Both the position numbers and the translations under genes were made by a program. From the NCBI GenBank assembly GCA_013360565.1, contig JABWBI010000004.1, positions 1 to 46,653 of the forward strand: a stretch of 46,653 nt of DNA. Direction: 5' to 3'. Origin of the DNA: Candidatus Sumerlaeia bacterium (GTDB taxonomy: Bacteria > Sumerlaeota > Sumerlaeia > JABWBI01). The notes beneath the pieces were generated by a model. That model did no database searches and was not told the DNA's origin. It saw only the letters and a program-made list of their open reading frames with translations. Positions 35,643 through 45,353 of the stretch are shown here, piece by piece; position 1 is the first letter of the stretch; each line of letters begins with the position of its first letter.

Positions 35643-38600
35643 TCAGGGGGCGTTCACCCTGAGGACAACATCGCGCGCGTCAATCACGCCGTTGTCATCC
35701 ATGTCGGCACCCAGCAGGGCGTCACCGGTGAGCACGGAGGCACCCAAGATGTGCTGGACGATGGTATCGGCAGTTGGGAGCGGAATGTTCACCTGATATG
35801 TCAAGCCGGCCGTCGCGGACCGGCCCGTGTAGGTGGCACCGGTGAACGCGACGGCGGTCACGGCGTTAGCTCCCTCGGCCAGGGCAGGCGCCGAGGCCGT
35901 CCAAGTCCTCGATCCCTCTCCCGAGCTCTGGAAGATGGCCGGGGCGATCTGCCCATTGACCGCGACGAGCGTCGAGTTGGCCGCCTCGTTGGTCGTGATG
36001 GTCACGAGCGGACCGGCGGTCTCCGGCAGGATCGCGTTGTCCGCCGGTGTGACCGACAACACCGAGGGCTCCGCCGGGGAGCCACTGTCGGCAGGCGCGG
36101 GAATGACAATGTCATGACGCAGCGTGACCGCGGCGTTGTCCGGGGAGTCGATCACGCCGTCGTTGAGTCCCGGACCGTCGCTGAAGGCTCGCCCGTAGGC
36201 GTTCTCGCTGTTGCCCACCTGCCCGCCGGCGACATCCACGGCGTCGGGCCCCGCTCCGATGTCGCGCGTGGAGTCGACCTCGTTGTTGTAACCGCCCGCC
36301 AAGTCCGGGCCGAAGCGCTGGTTCTCGAAGGTCGCTGCCTGGATCGTGATGGTCCGCGCGGCCGCTCCGGCCAATCCCAGAGCCGCGCGCGGAATCGAGA
36401 ACTCGATCAGGTCGTTCTCCGCACTGATGTAGCTGCTCTCCCCCGCAGGGGCGAACCAGGCGAGAGTGTCGTCGTCGTCGAACACCTCGACTTGGCTGAA
36501 GGAGCCGTTGACGAAGTGCACCTGGACCGAGAAGTCCCACGTCCTGCCACCCGACGCGTCGAGGAAGGTCCCCGACTCGTCTCCGATGAAATCGGAGATC
36601 ACCGACGTCATGTCGCCCGGCTCGTTCGTGTCGATCCCCACGGCGAAGGACGGCCGGCGGACATCGCCGATGTCGCGCAGGCGCGCCAAGAAGTGGAGAG
36701 CTGTCGCCGTCGCCGCCACGCGCATCTCCGTCAGGTCCATGTTGAAATCGCCGGCGTCGCCGAGGTTTCCGATGTCGGGGTCGTCCCCCAGATCCGTGCG
36801 GCAGTCGCCGGCTCCTCCCGTGTAGATCCACTCTCCGTTCGATGTCGTGATGCTGTGGATCTCCGGCGCCGGTGTGCCCGTCCAGTCGTTGTCCTGGCCG
36901 TCGGCCAGGCGAGGGCTCGGAGCCGGGGCGAAATCACTCGCCCCGATGATCAACACCTGAGTCGACTCCTCGTGGGGGATTCCCGTCCCGTTCAGCCCTG
37001 TCCAGGAGCGCACACGGAGCGAGGCGGCACCATTGAACAGCTCCGCGGAGCCGACGCTGGCCGTGAGCACGGTGCTCGATGGGGGCGTGGGTACGCTCTG
37101 CGTCAGCAGCAGACTCTCGGTTTCGCCGCTCTGAACGAACAGCTGCAGCGAACGGGCGGTGGACTCCAGGCCGGCGATGCTCACGCTCAGCGTCGCGGGA
37201 TTCTGGAGCAGAACGGCCGGTGGCTGACCGGGGGCAGGCGGCGCCGGGTGCACGATCGCGAACTGGGCGCCTGGCGTCTCCGCTGCCACCTGGACGCTCT
37301 GCGTCACGAGGGATGGCGGCTCGCTCCCATCGTTCAGCTCTGCGCTGACCTCAAAGGAGTGGGCTCCGAGGCCGTATCCCCGCCAGTTGAAGCGGAACAC
37401 GTCGAACTCGTCACCCAGGTCCGTGTCCTGCTGGTAAAGTGTGTTCTCGCTCCCCACCAGTCCGGGACTGAAGGCCTGTGCCGGGTGAGCCGTGCCATCG
37501 ACCGTGAGAACGACGTTGAAGGAGTCCGGTGCCGTTCCCGTCGGGTCGAAGGTGTAGAATCCTCCTCCGGGCTTCGCGATGTCCACGAGCACGCGGATGT
37601 CGTCGACGGTGTTCGCGGTCACCAGGCTGGCGAGGTTCTGGAGCTGAACCTCCGGGACCGAGACGGAGGCGTCGATGTTGTCGAACCGCGTCACGCTGGC
37701 GTTCCCCGTCTCCTCGAAGGCAACGACAACCAGCGTGTGCAGGCCGGGGTCGATCTCCGTCCAGTTGAAGCGGAACTCGCCGCGGTCGACCTGGTTCGCC
37801 CGGCTGGTGGGGCTCACTGCCGCGAGGGCGGCCGCATCGTTCCCCACGAAGTCCGGGAGAACATGGACCGAATTCGCCGTGAAGTCGGCGCAGTCGAGCA
37901 CGACCTCGTACTGCACCGACTGGACGTCCCCGGCGCCGGTGCGGCCCGGGAAGCGCAGGGCCATCGGTGGCGGCACCCGGTCGACGCAGATGACCTTGCG
38001 GAAAGTCTGGTAGATGGCCGGCAGGGTGCTCGGGACCCGGCGGAGAAACGCGACCGCCTCGATGTAGTGCAGCCCCTCGGAGAGCTGTGATATGTCGAGC
38101 GCCGCGGAATAGGTCCCGTTGCCCCCGAAGCCAGGGCTTGAGCTGGTGAACGTCTGATAGCCGCGGAACTCGCCTCCCGGGAAGAGCCCCGTGCCAATGA
38201 TGTCCTGGGCACCGGCGTCGATGCGCACGATGGCGTTGTCGTCGAGGTCCTCGTCCTGCATCGTGAGCGTCAGCGTGACGCTGTCCGCGGTGATGACCTC
38301 GATGGGAGTGATCCTGCGCTGGCCGTGGGGCACTGTGGCGGCGTCGGGAGCGATCGTCGAAGAGACCGGCGTGATCACCAGCGGGGCCGCACCCAGCCCC
38401 CGGGGCTGCGCCGGGCCCCAGGCGGCATAGCCTCGCCCATTCGCACTCGAGGGGATCGTGACGGTCGCGTTGCCACTCCCGTCCACATTGACCGTCGCCG
38501 ACGCCCCCGCGTTGCCGGTCAGCTCGACGAGCGTCACGTTGCGAAAAGCCAGATTGGCCAGATTCCGCGTCGCCGCGGAGGCCCCGTTGTCATTCAGGCC

Positions 38601-39977
38601 CACAAGGAGCGCGTTCTCTCTCTCGTAAACGTAGGCGTCTCCGTCGATCCAGCGCGTGCGGTGCGCACCCCGGGCATACTCGTGGTGGATGTCGACCAGA
38701 CGTGTGATGCGGTCCCCGAATTCGCCGCCGAGGGCGTCTCCGCGCCCGCGCTGGGGAAAGTCCCGCCCCGTGCCGAACTCCAGGGCGTTGAAGTAGACCA
38801 CGGGAAAGCCCGTGCGTGTCAGGATGTGGGCATAGGCGATGTTGTCGTTCGCCGGCGGACCGTTGTCGTGACTCGAGACGAACTGAACCCCCCGGGAGCC
38901 GTCGTTCGCGTTGCCGTCGCTGCCGTCGAAGGACGCGAACTCGAAGCCCCTCATGTCTCCGAAGCCGTTGCCGTTGAGGATGTCACGCATCGTGAAGTAG
39001 AGCGGGAAGTCGAGCACATCGCGGTTTCCCACGAGGTCTTTGCGGGTGTAGGAGTTCAGAACCCCGAAGTTGCCGTCGTACACTTCGCCGAAGCTGAACG
39101 GGGTGGACCCGTCCGGGTTCGAGTCGTCGAGAGCGGGATCGTAGAAGTCGTTCCAGAAGAACTGCGGCACATGCTTGACCGCGTCGAGGCGGAAGCCGTC
39201 CGCGCCGATGACCTCGTGCAGCCACCGCGTGTGCCGGATCAGCAGCCCCGTCGCGTTCTCGGGCACCGGGTCCCCCGCCAGGGGATTCGAGAGATTGAAG
39301 CCCGAGTGCGTGTGGACGTCGCCCGCTGTGTTGCCCAGCGAGGCGGGTGAGTTGAAATCGATGTCGGGGTAGTAGCGGCGATTGGACTCGAGCGCCGGCT
39401 CACCGGGGATGTTCAGGGGGGCGCCCGGCGTCACGGGGTGCCGGATGAACACGTGGTTCTTCTCCTGGGCAATGTCGATCAGCCCCGCCAAGCGCCCGTT
39501 GAGATCTCCGCCGTCGAAGCTCCCGTGGAAATCCCCGTCGATGTCTCCGGGCAGCGTCAGCGCGAAGCCGGGGTAGTCGCCGCTCGCAACGAAACCGGGC
39601 GTTCCGAGGTCACGGAAGCCATTGTGGTTCAGGACCAGGTCGATGAACACGTTGACGGTCGCCGCATCGGCCTCGCGGATCATCCTGGTCAGGCTCGACT
39701 CCGTGCCGTAGAGCGTCCTCTGAAACGGCGTGCCCAGGTGGAAACGGTCGAACACATCGTAGCCGACGGAGAAGCCCCCGGTGTCGGCGAGACTCACCGG
39801 CGGCACCCACAGCGCATCGTAGCCCGCCATGAAGATGTCCGGCATGCGACGCTCGATGGTCTCCCACCGGCTCTCGAAGTACTGGAGTATCACCTCAGCA
39901 CGGGCGGCGGGCACAGCCAGTGCGAGGGCAGCGATCCACGTGCGGAGACCAGGGACGGGGGCGGAGATGGCCTTCAT
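35643..39977 (-). CDS. Secreted multidomain GH13 alpha-amylase with Ig-like, DOMON-like and dockerin-like C-terminal regions
   Basis: Signal peptide; NVFIDLVLNHNGFRD, GADGFRLDAVKHV, SFGEVYDG, FVSSHDN (GH13 regions I-IV); LADGQDNDWTG...; C-terminal GADMDDNGVIDARDVV. Confidence 0.9.
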   Translation of the reverse strand: MKAISAPVPGLRTWIAALALAVPAARAEVILQYFESRWETIERRMPDIFMAGYDALWVPPVSLADTGGFSVGYDVFDRFHLGTPFQRTLYGTESSLTRMIREADAATVNVFIDLVLNHNGFRDLGTPGFVASGDYPGFALTLPGDIDGDFHGSFDGGDLNGRLAGLIDIAQEKNHVFIRHPVTPGAPLNIPGEPALESNRRYYPDIDFNSPASLGNTAGDVHTHSGFNLSNPLAGDPVPENATGLLIRHTRWLHEVIGADGFRLDAVKHVPQFFWNDFYDPALDDSNPDGSTPFSFGEVYDGNFGVLNSYTRKDLVGNRDVLDFPLYFTMRDILNGNGFGDMRGFEFASFDGSDGNANDGSRGVQFVSSHDNGPPANDNIAYAHILTRTGFPVVYFNALEFGTGRDFPQRGRGDALGGEFGDRITRLVDIHHEYARGAHRTRWIDGDAYVYERENALLVGLNDNGASAATRNLANLAFRNVTLVELTGNAGASATVNVDGSGNATVTIPSSANGRGYAAWGPAQPRGLGAAPLVITPVSSTIAPDAATVPHGQRRITPIEVITADSVTLTLTMQDEDLDDNAIVRIDAGAQDIIGTGLFPGGEFRGYQTFTSSSPGFGGNGTYSAALDISQLSEGLHYIEAVAFLRRVPSTLPAIYQTFRKVICVDRVPPPMALRFPGRTGAGDVQSVQYEVVLDCADFTANSVHVLPDFVGNDAAALAAVSPTSRANQVDRGEFRFNWTEIDPGLHTLVVVAFEETGNASVTRFDNIDASVSVPEVQLQNLASLVTANTVDDIRVLVDIAKPGGGFYTFDPTGTAPDSFNVVLTVDGTAHPAQAFSPGLVGSENTLYQQDTDLGDEFDVFRFNWRGYGLGAHSFEVSAELNDGSEPPSLVTQSVQVAAETPGAQFAIVHPAPPAPGQPPAVLLQNPATLSVSIAGLESTARSLQLFVQSGETESLLLTQSVPTPPSSTVLTASVGSAELFNGAASLRVRSWTGLNGTGIPHEESTQVLIIGASDFAPAPSPRLADGQDNDWTGTPAPEIHSITTSNGEWIYTGGAGDCRTDLGDDPDIGNLGDAGDFNMDLTEMRVAATATALHFLARLRDIGDVRRPSFAVGIDTNEPGDMTSVISDFIGDESGTFLDASGGRTWDFSVQVHFVNGSFSQVEVFDDDDTLAWFAPAGESSYISAENDLIEFSIPRAALGLAGAAARTITIQAATFENQRFGPDLAGGYNNEVDSTRDIGAGPDAVDVAGGQVGNSENAYGRAFSDGPGLNDGVIDSPDNAAVTLRHDIVIPAPADSGSPAEPSVLSVTPADNAILPETAGPLVTITTNEAANSTLVAVNGQIAPAIFQSSGEGSRTWTASAPALAEGANAVTAVAFTGATYTGRSATAGLTYQVNIPLPTADTIVQHILGASVLTGDALLGADMDDNGVIDARDVVLRVNAP

Positions 39978-40018
39978 CGAATCGGAGGATTTCGCCGATT
40001 TGGAACGGTTTATCTCCC

Positions 40019-40048
40019 TGTGTAGTTCCTCTCTCGCCGCCTTGTCAA
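40019..40048 (-). promoter_or_regulatory. Candidate sigma70-type promoter for the GH13 gene
   Basis: Minus strand TTGACA (40048-40043), N18, TACACA (40024-40019), about 42 nt upstream of the ATG at 39977. Confidence 0.4.
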
Positions 40049-40079
40049 TCGATTCTGGCCGCGATGCCCGGCCCCGGTC

Positions 40080-41087
40080 TCAGTCGGGGCCGAGAGGCCG
40101 CTTCAAGCGCCGAGCCCACTGGGAGTCGACTTCCCTGGGGATTTTCCATCTCGGCCGTTTCAAGCCCCCGGATGCCCCGCCGATCAGCTCTCGCAGAACG
40201 CTCAGATTGGCCCGGTCCTCGAAGCCGTCGTCGCGCTTCGGCGTTTCGAGCACCTTGGGCACCCGGGCGAAACGGGCGTCTCTGAGCAGGGCGCGGAAGC
40301 CAGCCAGCCCGACGTGGCCCCTGCCGATGTGCTCGTGACGATCGACGCGCGAACTCCGCGGCCTCTTCGAGTCGTTGAGGTGGACAGCGCGGATGTGCTC
40401 GACTCCGATCGCCGCGTCCCATCTCTCCATCGTCTCCCGCCAGCCGGTCTCCGTTGTGATGTCGTATCCCGCCGCCAAGGCGTGGCAGGTGTCGAAGCAG
40501 AACGCGACACGCGCTCCACCCTCCGCACGGTCGCGCATGACAGCCAGCTCTTCAAACGTCCGCCCGAGCGCCGTGCCCTGCCCGGCCACGTTCTCGAGGA
40601 AGACGGCGGCGCGGCATCCCCCGGTGCGGCGAAGCACCTCACGCAGGTTCTTGGCGATAGCGGCAATGCCCGCCTGCTCACCCGCCCCCATGTGCATTCC
40701 AGGGTGCAGGACAATCCCGGGCAGACCGAGCAGCTCGCATCGCTCGATCTCGTCGGCAAGGGCCCGCATCGACTTCTCCGCGTAGCCCCTGTCGACAGCC
40801 GCAAGATTGATCAGGTATGTGCTGTGCGCGAACGCGGCGTCGATCCGGCACTCCTTCACCGCCTCGCAGAACAGGCGCGCGCTCGCATCGCTGATCCCGG
40901 GGCCACTCCACTGCCGATTGCTCTTCGTGAAGATCTGAATCGCGGAGCACCCGAGCAGGCGCCCGCGGTGCGGCGCGAGCTCCACGCCGCCCGCGATCGA
41001 GACGTGCGTCCCGACGAAATCGTGGGGAGCCTCCCCGTCTCGCGTGCCCCGGCGGCGGGACTTCGCCCCTGTGTGTTGGCTCGTCAC
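40080..41087 (-). CDS. nfo: Deoxyribonuclease IV (AP endonuclease, Nfo family)
   Basis: VGTHVSIAGGVELAPHRGRLLGCSAIQIFTKSNRQW; GIVLHPGMHMGAGEQAGI; VAFCFDTCHALAAGYDI; VHLNDSKRPRSSRVDRHEHIGRGHVGLAGFRALL. Start uncertain (GTG at 41087 proposed). Confidence 0.93.
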   Translation of the reverse strand: MTSQHTGAKSRRRGTRDGEAPHDFVGTHVSIAGGVELAPHRGRLLGCSAIQIFTKSNRQWSGPGISDASARLFCEAVKECRIDAAFAHSTYLINLAAVDRGYAEKSMRALADEIERCELLGLPGIVLHPGMHMGAGEQAGIAAIAKNLREVLRRTGGCRAAVFLENVAGQGTALGRTFEELAVMRDRAEGGARVAFCFDTCHALAAGYDITTETGWRETMERWDAAIGVEHIRAVHLNDSKRPRSSRVDRHEHIGRGHVGLAGFRALLRDARFARVPKVLETPKRDDGFEDRANLSVLRELIGGASGGLKRPRWKIPREVDSQWARRLKRPLGPD

Positions 41088-41224
41088 TGGCCGTCCGTTG
41101 TCCTCGCACCGCTGATGACGCCCACTTTCGCACCCGCGTCCGCGCCGGGTCAATTGCCTTTGATTTGACACGGCGCATGCCGGCCGATTGACTGTTCGGA
41201 CCCGCGAATCAGGAGTCTGCGCCC

Positions 41225-42739
41225 ATGCGCCTCAGCGCCACTGTCTCCACGCCTGCCCGAGCTCCCGGGGACGCGCTCGCCGTCTCCGTGTGGCAGGAGG
41301 ACATCCGCCGGCGTGCCATCGTGGCGGAGGATCTCGCACGCCTTGACCGCGACGCCCACGGCGCCCTGTCCGCCGCCGTGGCACGCGAATCCATGAAGGG
41401 GGAACGCGGGCAGCGCGTCGAAGCCGCCACAAGGGGCGGCCGAATCATCGTCTTCCTCGGCATGGGCAAGAGGGCCAAGATGGACCCCCGCGCGTGGCTG
41501 ATCCTCGGTGCTGCGGCCTCTCACTTCGCCCGTGAGCACCGGGTGAAGTCGCTCGCCCTCGCAGCCCGTGTCGAGGGGACTGGCGAGATCGCTCGGCTGC
41601 TCGCCCAGGGGCTGCACCTCGGAGGCTACGAATATGCGCTCGGCACCGGGGAGAAGTTCAAGAGGCGCAAGCTCCCGCTTCAGAGCACAGTCATCTCTTT
41701 TCTCTCAAAGCTGCCCGGCCAGGTGACCGAGGCCCTGCGCACCGGATCGATTGTCGGCCAGGCGGCGAACTTTGCACGCGACCTCGTCAACGAGCCCGCG
41801 AACGTTGTCACGCCGACCGAGCTGGCCGCACGGGCGAAGGCCTGGTGTGAACCGGCCGGGGTCGAGGTCGACGTGTGGGGCAAGGCGAAGCTGAAGGCGT
41901 TGAATTGCGGAGGCCTGCTGGGCGTGAATCAGGGCTCGACCGAGCCGCCCGTCATGATCGTCATGCGACACGCGCCCGAGGAGCTCCGGGGGGGCCCCAA
42001 GCTCGCCCTCGTGGGAAAGGGCGTCACGTTCGACACCGGTGGCATCTCGCTCAAGCCGGGCGCCGACATGCACCTCATGAAGGGGGACATGGCCGGGGCG
42101 GCGGCCGTCATCGCGGCCATGGGGGCCATCGGGCGGCTCCGCCTGCCGGTCCAGGTCATCGCCTACGTGCCCTCGACGGACAATATGCCCAGCGGGTCCG
42201 CCATCCGGCCCGGCGACGTCGTCACCCATCCGAACGGCAAGACGACCGAGGTCCTCAACACGGATGCGGAGGGGCGCCTCATCTTGGCCGACGCCCTGGT
42301 CCACGCGTGCCGCGAGAAGCCGACTCACCTGGTCGACTGGGCGACGCTGACGGGCGCCTGCGTCGTCGCTCTCGGCGAGCGCATCGCCGGCGTCATGTCA
42401 CCCGACGAAGCCTGGCGAGCCCGGGTCTGTGCACTCGGCACCGATGCAGGCGAGCGCGTCTGGCCCCTCCCACTCGACGAGGACTTTGCCGAGGGCTTGA
42501 AGAAGAGTGACGTCGCCGACCTCGCCAACATCGGCGGCGGCCGGTGGGGCGGAGCCGAGGTCGCGGGAAAGTTCCTCGAACAGTTCGTCGACGGCCCCCT
42601 GTGGGCCCATGTCGACATCGCTGGGCCCTCATATGCCAGCTCGGCGCACGCGCAGTTCACCACGAAGGGCGCGACGGGCTGCGGCGTCCCGCTCGCGGTG
42701 CGTCTGGCGGAGTCACTCGCCGCCGCGCGCGGAGGCTGA
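41225..42739 (+). CDS. pepA: Leucyl aminopeptidase (M17)
   Basis: ARDLVNEPANVVTPTELA; LVGKGVTFDTGGISLKPGADMHLMKGDMAGAAAV; NTDAEGRLILADAL. Confidence 0.96.
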   Translation: MRLSATVSTPARAPGDALAVSVWQEDIRRRAIVAEDLARLDRDAHGALSAAVARESMKGERGQRVEAATRGGRIIVFLGMGKRAKMDPRAWLILGAAASHFAREHRVKSLALAARVEGTGEIARLLAQGLHLGGYEYALGTGEKFKRRKLPLQSTVISFLSKLPGQVTEALRTGSIVGQAANFARDLVNEPANVVTPTELAARAKAWCEPAGVEVDVWGKAKLKALNCGGLLGVNQGSTEPPVMIVMRHAPEELRGGPKLALVGKGVTFDTGGISLKPGADMHLMKGDMAGAAAVIAAMGAIGRLRLPVQVIAYVPSTDNMPSGSAIRPGDVVTHPNGKTTEVLNTDAEGRLILADALVHACREKPTHLVDWATLTGACVVALGERIAGVMSPDEAWRARVCALGTDAGERVWPLPLDEDFAEGLKKSDVADLANIGGGRWGGAEVAGKFLEQFVDGPLWAHVDIAGPSYASSAHAQFTTKGATGCGVPLAVRLAESLAAARGG

Positions 42740-42809
42740 GCTTTCGCATTGACCCGCCTCCGGCCCCTGTGTCGGAATGCCGAAACACCTTGCTCTGCTG
42801 AGGCTGCTC

Positions 42810-44291
42810 ATGCCTGTCCGCGTCTCCATCGTGAACCCGCCCGACCTGACCGGAGAGATCTACTTCAAAGAGGTCTCCCGCTGCGGCCGCAAGTCGGTCG
42901 CGGGGGAGATCTGGCCTCAGACCGGCCTCGCCTATCTCGCGGCCACGCTGGAGGAGGCCGGGCACAGTGTCGACTTCGTCGACTCCATGGCCGAAGGCAT
43001 CGATGTCGAGGCGCTCCGGGCACGCATCACCCGATTCGACCCTCACCTCGTGGTCTTCAACACGATCACGCCGACCATCGTGAATGACTGCGAAGTGATG
43101 CGCCGAATCCACGACCCCAGGCGCCTCTGGGGCTGTGTCGGGACGCACGCGTCGGTCTTGCCCCAGGAGACGATCTGCAACTCGGGCTGCGACTTCACGC
43201 TGATCAACGAGGCCGAGGACTCGATCGTCGAGGTCGCCGCCGCCCTTGACCGGCTCGGAGTCGACGCCATCCGCGCGGATCCGCCGCAGGGTTTCGCCGG
43301 CGTGCAGGGCGGCATTGCGCACAGCGACGGCAACGGCGGGGTCGCTGTGACTGAGAAGCGAAAGTACATCCGCGACCTCGACCGCCTGCCACTGCCGGCG
43401 CGGCACCTCATGCCGATGGACCGCTACCGCATGCCCTTCTTCCCCGGCGAGCGGTTCGCGACCATCATCCCCTCGCGGGGGTGCCCCTGGACATGCACCT
43501 ACTGCCGCGCCGGGCAGGTCTACGGCAGCATGGTCCGCGTGCGCAGACCAGAGAGCCTTGTCGAGGAGATGCGCCGTCTCGACGAGGAGCACGACTGCCG
43601 CGCGGTCGTCTTCATGACGGACGGACTGACATTCAAGCCCGAGTGGACGAAGCAGGTCTGCGAGGCGATCATCGAGGCCAAGCTGCGCACGCGCTGGATC
43701 TGCAACTCGCGCGTTGACTGCGTGACGCTCGACCTGCTCCGGCTCATGAAACGCGCCGGGTGCCTGATGGTCTCCTACGGCGTCGAGTCGGGCTCACAGG
43801 CTGTGCTCGACCTCTCGAAGAAGCACATCACGCTCCAGCAGAGCCGCGATGCCATCAAGTGGACGCGCCAGGCGGGCCTGAAGAGCATGGCCTACTTCAT
43901 CATCGGCCTGCCGGGGGAGACGCGCGAGACCATCGAGGAGTCCAAACGCTTCGCCCGCGAGATCAACCCCGACTACGTCAACTTCCATGTCGCCACACCG
44001 TTCCCCGGCACCGAGCTCTACGACATCGCCAAGAGCAATGGCTGGCTCATCACCGAGGACTGGAGCCAGTACGAGGAGGAGGGCTCGGGTGTGATGCGCA
44101 CCGGCAGCCTGACGCCCGCGGACCTGATCCGCGCTCAGCGCGAGGCGATGCGCGAGTTCTACATGCGGCCGCGGAGGCTCATGAAGGAGATCTTCAACAT
44201 TCGCAGCCTCTCGGACTTCCAGGCCAAGTTCACCGCCGGCATGCGTGTCCTCCGCGGGCATCGGAGGAAGGAGCCGGTCGCAGCGGGGTGA
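42810..44291 (+). CDS. B12-binding radical SAM protein
   Basis: N-terminal cobalamin-binding-like fold; GCPWTCTYCRAGQVYG (CxxxCxxC); CLMVSYGVESGSQAVLDLSKK; YFIIGLPGETRETIEES. Confidence 0.9.
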   Translation: MPVRVSIVNPPDLTGEIYFKEVSRCGRKSVAGEIWPQTGLAYLAATLEEAGHSVDFVDSMAEGIDVEALRARITRFDPHLVVFNTITPTIVNDCEVMRRIHDPRRLWGCVGTHASVLPQETICNSGCDFTLINEAEDSIVEVAAALDRLGVDAIRADPPQGFAGVQGGIAHSDGNGGVAVTEKRKYIRDLDRLPLPARHLMPMDRYRMPFFPGERFATIIPSRGCPWTCTYCRAGQVYGSMVRVRRPESLVEEMRRLDEEHDCRAVVFMTDGLTFKPEWTKQVCEAIIEAKLRTRWICNSRVDCVTLDLLRLMKRAGCLMVSYGVESGSQAVLDLSKKHITLQQSRDAIKWTRQAGLKSMAYFIIGLPGETRETIEESKRFAREINPDYVNFHVATPFPGTELYDIAKSNGWLITEDWSQYEEEGSGVMRTGSLTPADLIRAQREAMREFYMRPRRLMKEIFNIRSLSDFQAKFTAGMRVLRGHRRKEPVAAG

Positions 44292-44318
44292 CAGCGACCG
44301 CCGCCAGAGAGACTCCGT

Positions 44319-45191
44319 TCAGACCGCGACGAGCGCGCCCAGACCGCCGAGCGCCCGCTTCAGCTGACTGATGACTTTCTCGCGGTGCGAGCTGTTGAGG
44401 CCGAGGGGGAACCACATCTCCTCTGGGATCTCGGGGGCCGAGTAGTCGCCGTTGTGGCCGATGCCCTCGCTCCGCACGAGCCGGTCCGCCAAGTCGAGCA
44501 GCGTGCGGATCTGCATCTCCGCGGAGCCAGGCGCCATGTGCTCGGTACCGGTGTGATGGTTTCGCACCGTGTTGACGAGCAGGGGCGGAAAGTCCCAGCG
44601 CTCGGCCAGCATCGCGCCGACCTGCGTGTGGTCGACGCCCAGCACCTCCTGCTCGGCCCGCTCCGCCGGCCAGCCGCACTGCTGCGCCATCGACAGGATC
44701 CGGCCGTGCTCCAGCGGCCAGCACTCATCGATGATCAGCTTTCCCATGTCGTGAATCAGTGCGCAGACGTAGGCGCGCTCGGCCGGATGCGCGGCGAGCC
44801 TCAGGAGCACCTTCGTGCACTGGGCACAGGCGAACGAGTAGTCCCAGAACGCCCGCCGATCGAAGGCCCCCGGGCTCCGCTCGCCGAGGAATCCGTGCAT
44901 CGCCGTGCTGACGACGTGGTCGCCGATCTCCGTCTTGCCGAGAAGGGCCACGGCCTGGGTCACCGTCTCGATCTTGCGCAGGAAGCCGTAGTAGGGCGAG
45001 TTTGCCACCCGGAGCACCCGCGTTGTCATCCCCTGATCCATCAGGAGCGCCTCGACCAGCTGCGCCACCGTGCTCTCCGGCTCGGCCACGAGGTCCAGCA
45101 CCTGGTGCACGGCCGAAGGCAAGCTGGGCAGCGCGCGGATGCGGAACTCGATGAGCTCGAGCCGCTGCTGGACGGCGCTGGTCTCTGCCAC
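44319..45191 (-). CDS. HDOD domain protein
   Basis: RALPSLPSAVHQVLDLVAEPESTVAQLVEALLMDQGMTTRVLRVANSPYYGFLRKIETVTQAVALLGKTEI; ALIHDMGKLIIDE. Confidence 0.92.
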   Translation of the reverse strand: MAETSAVQQRLELIEFRIRALPSLPSAVHQVLDLVAEPESTVAQLVEALLMDQGMTTRVLRVANSPYYGFLRKIETVTQAVALLGKTEIGDHVVSTAMHGFLGERSPGAFDRRAFWDYSFACAQCTKVLLRLAAHPAERAYVCALIHDMGKLIIDECWPLEHGRILSMAQQCGWPAERAEQEVLGVDHTQVGAMLAERWDFPPLLVNTVRNHHTGTEHMAPGSAEMQIRTLLDLADRLVRSEGIGHNGDYSAPEIPEEMWFPLGLNSSHREKVISQLKRALGGLGALVAV

Positions 45192-45353
45192 AGAACCGGT
45201 GCTCCTCAGGGAGGCCCTGAGCGCTCCGCGCCGGTCCGGCGCGGGCCAGAGGTCTCCACCCTGCTCATCGGCCCGTCCCTCCGAACAGTGAAGCGGAATT
45301 CTGCCGCGGTTGACTTCGCCGCCCCGCCGGGCGCTTGATGATGAGTGACCGCC

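Noticed and set aside
35628-38090. 820-aa plus-strand ORF opposite the GH13 gene
   Set aside because: Shadow ORF; the minus strand encodes a continuous secreted enzyme with intact GH13 motifs.
40070-40091. Hairpin ggccccg-N8-cggggcc at the nfo stop codon
   Set aside because: Only a 7-bp stem, overlapping the coding end, with no U-tract; too weak to call a terminator.
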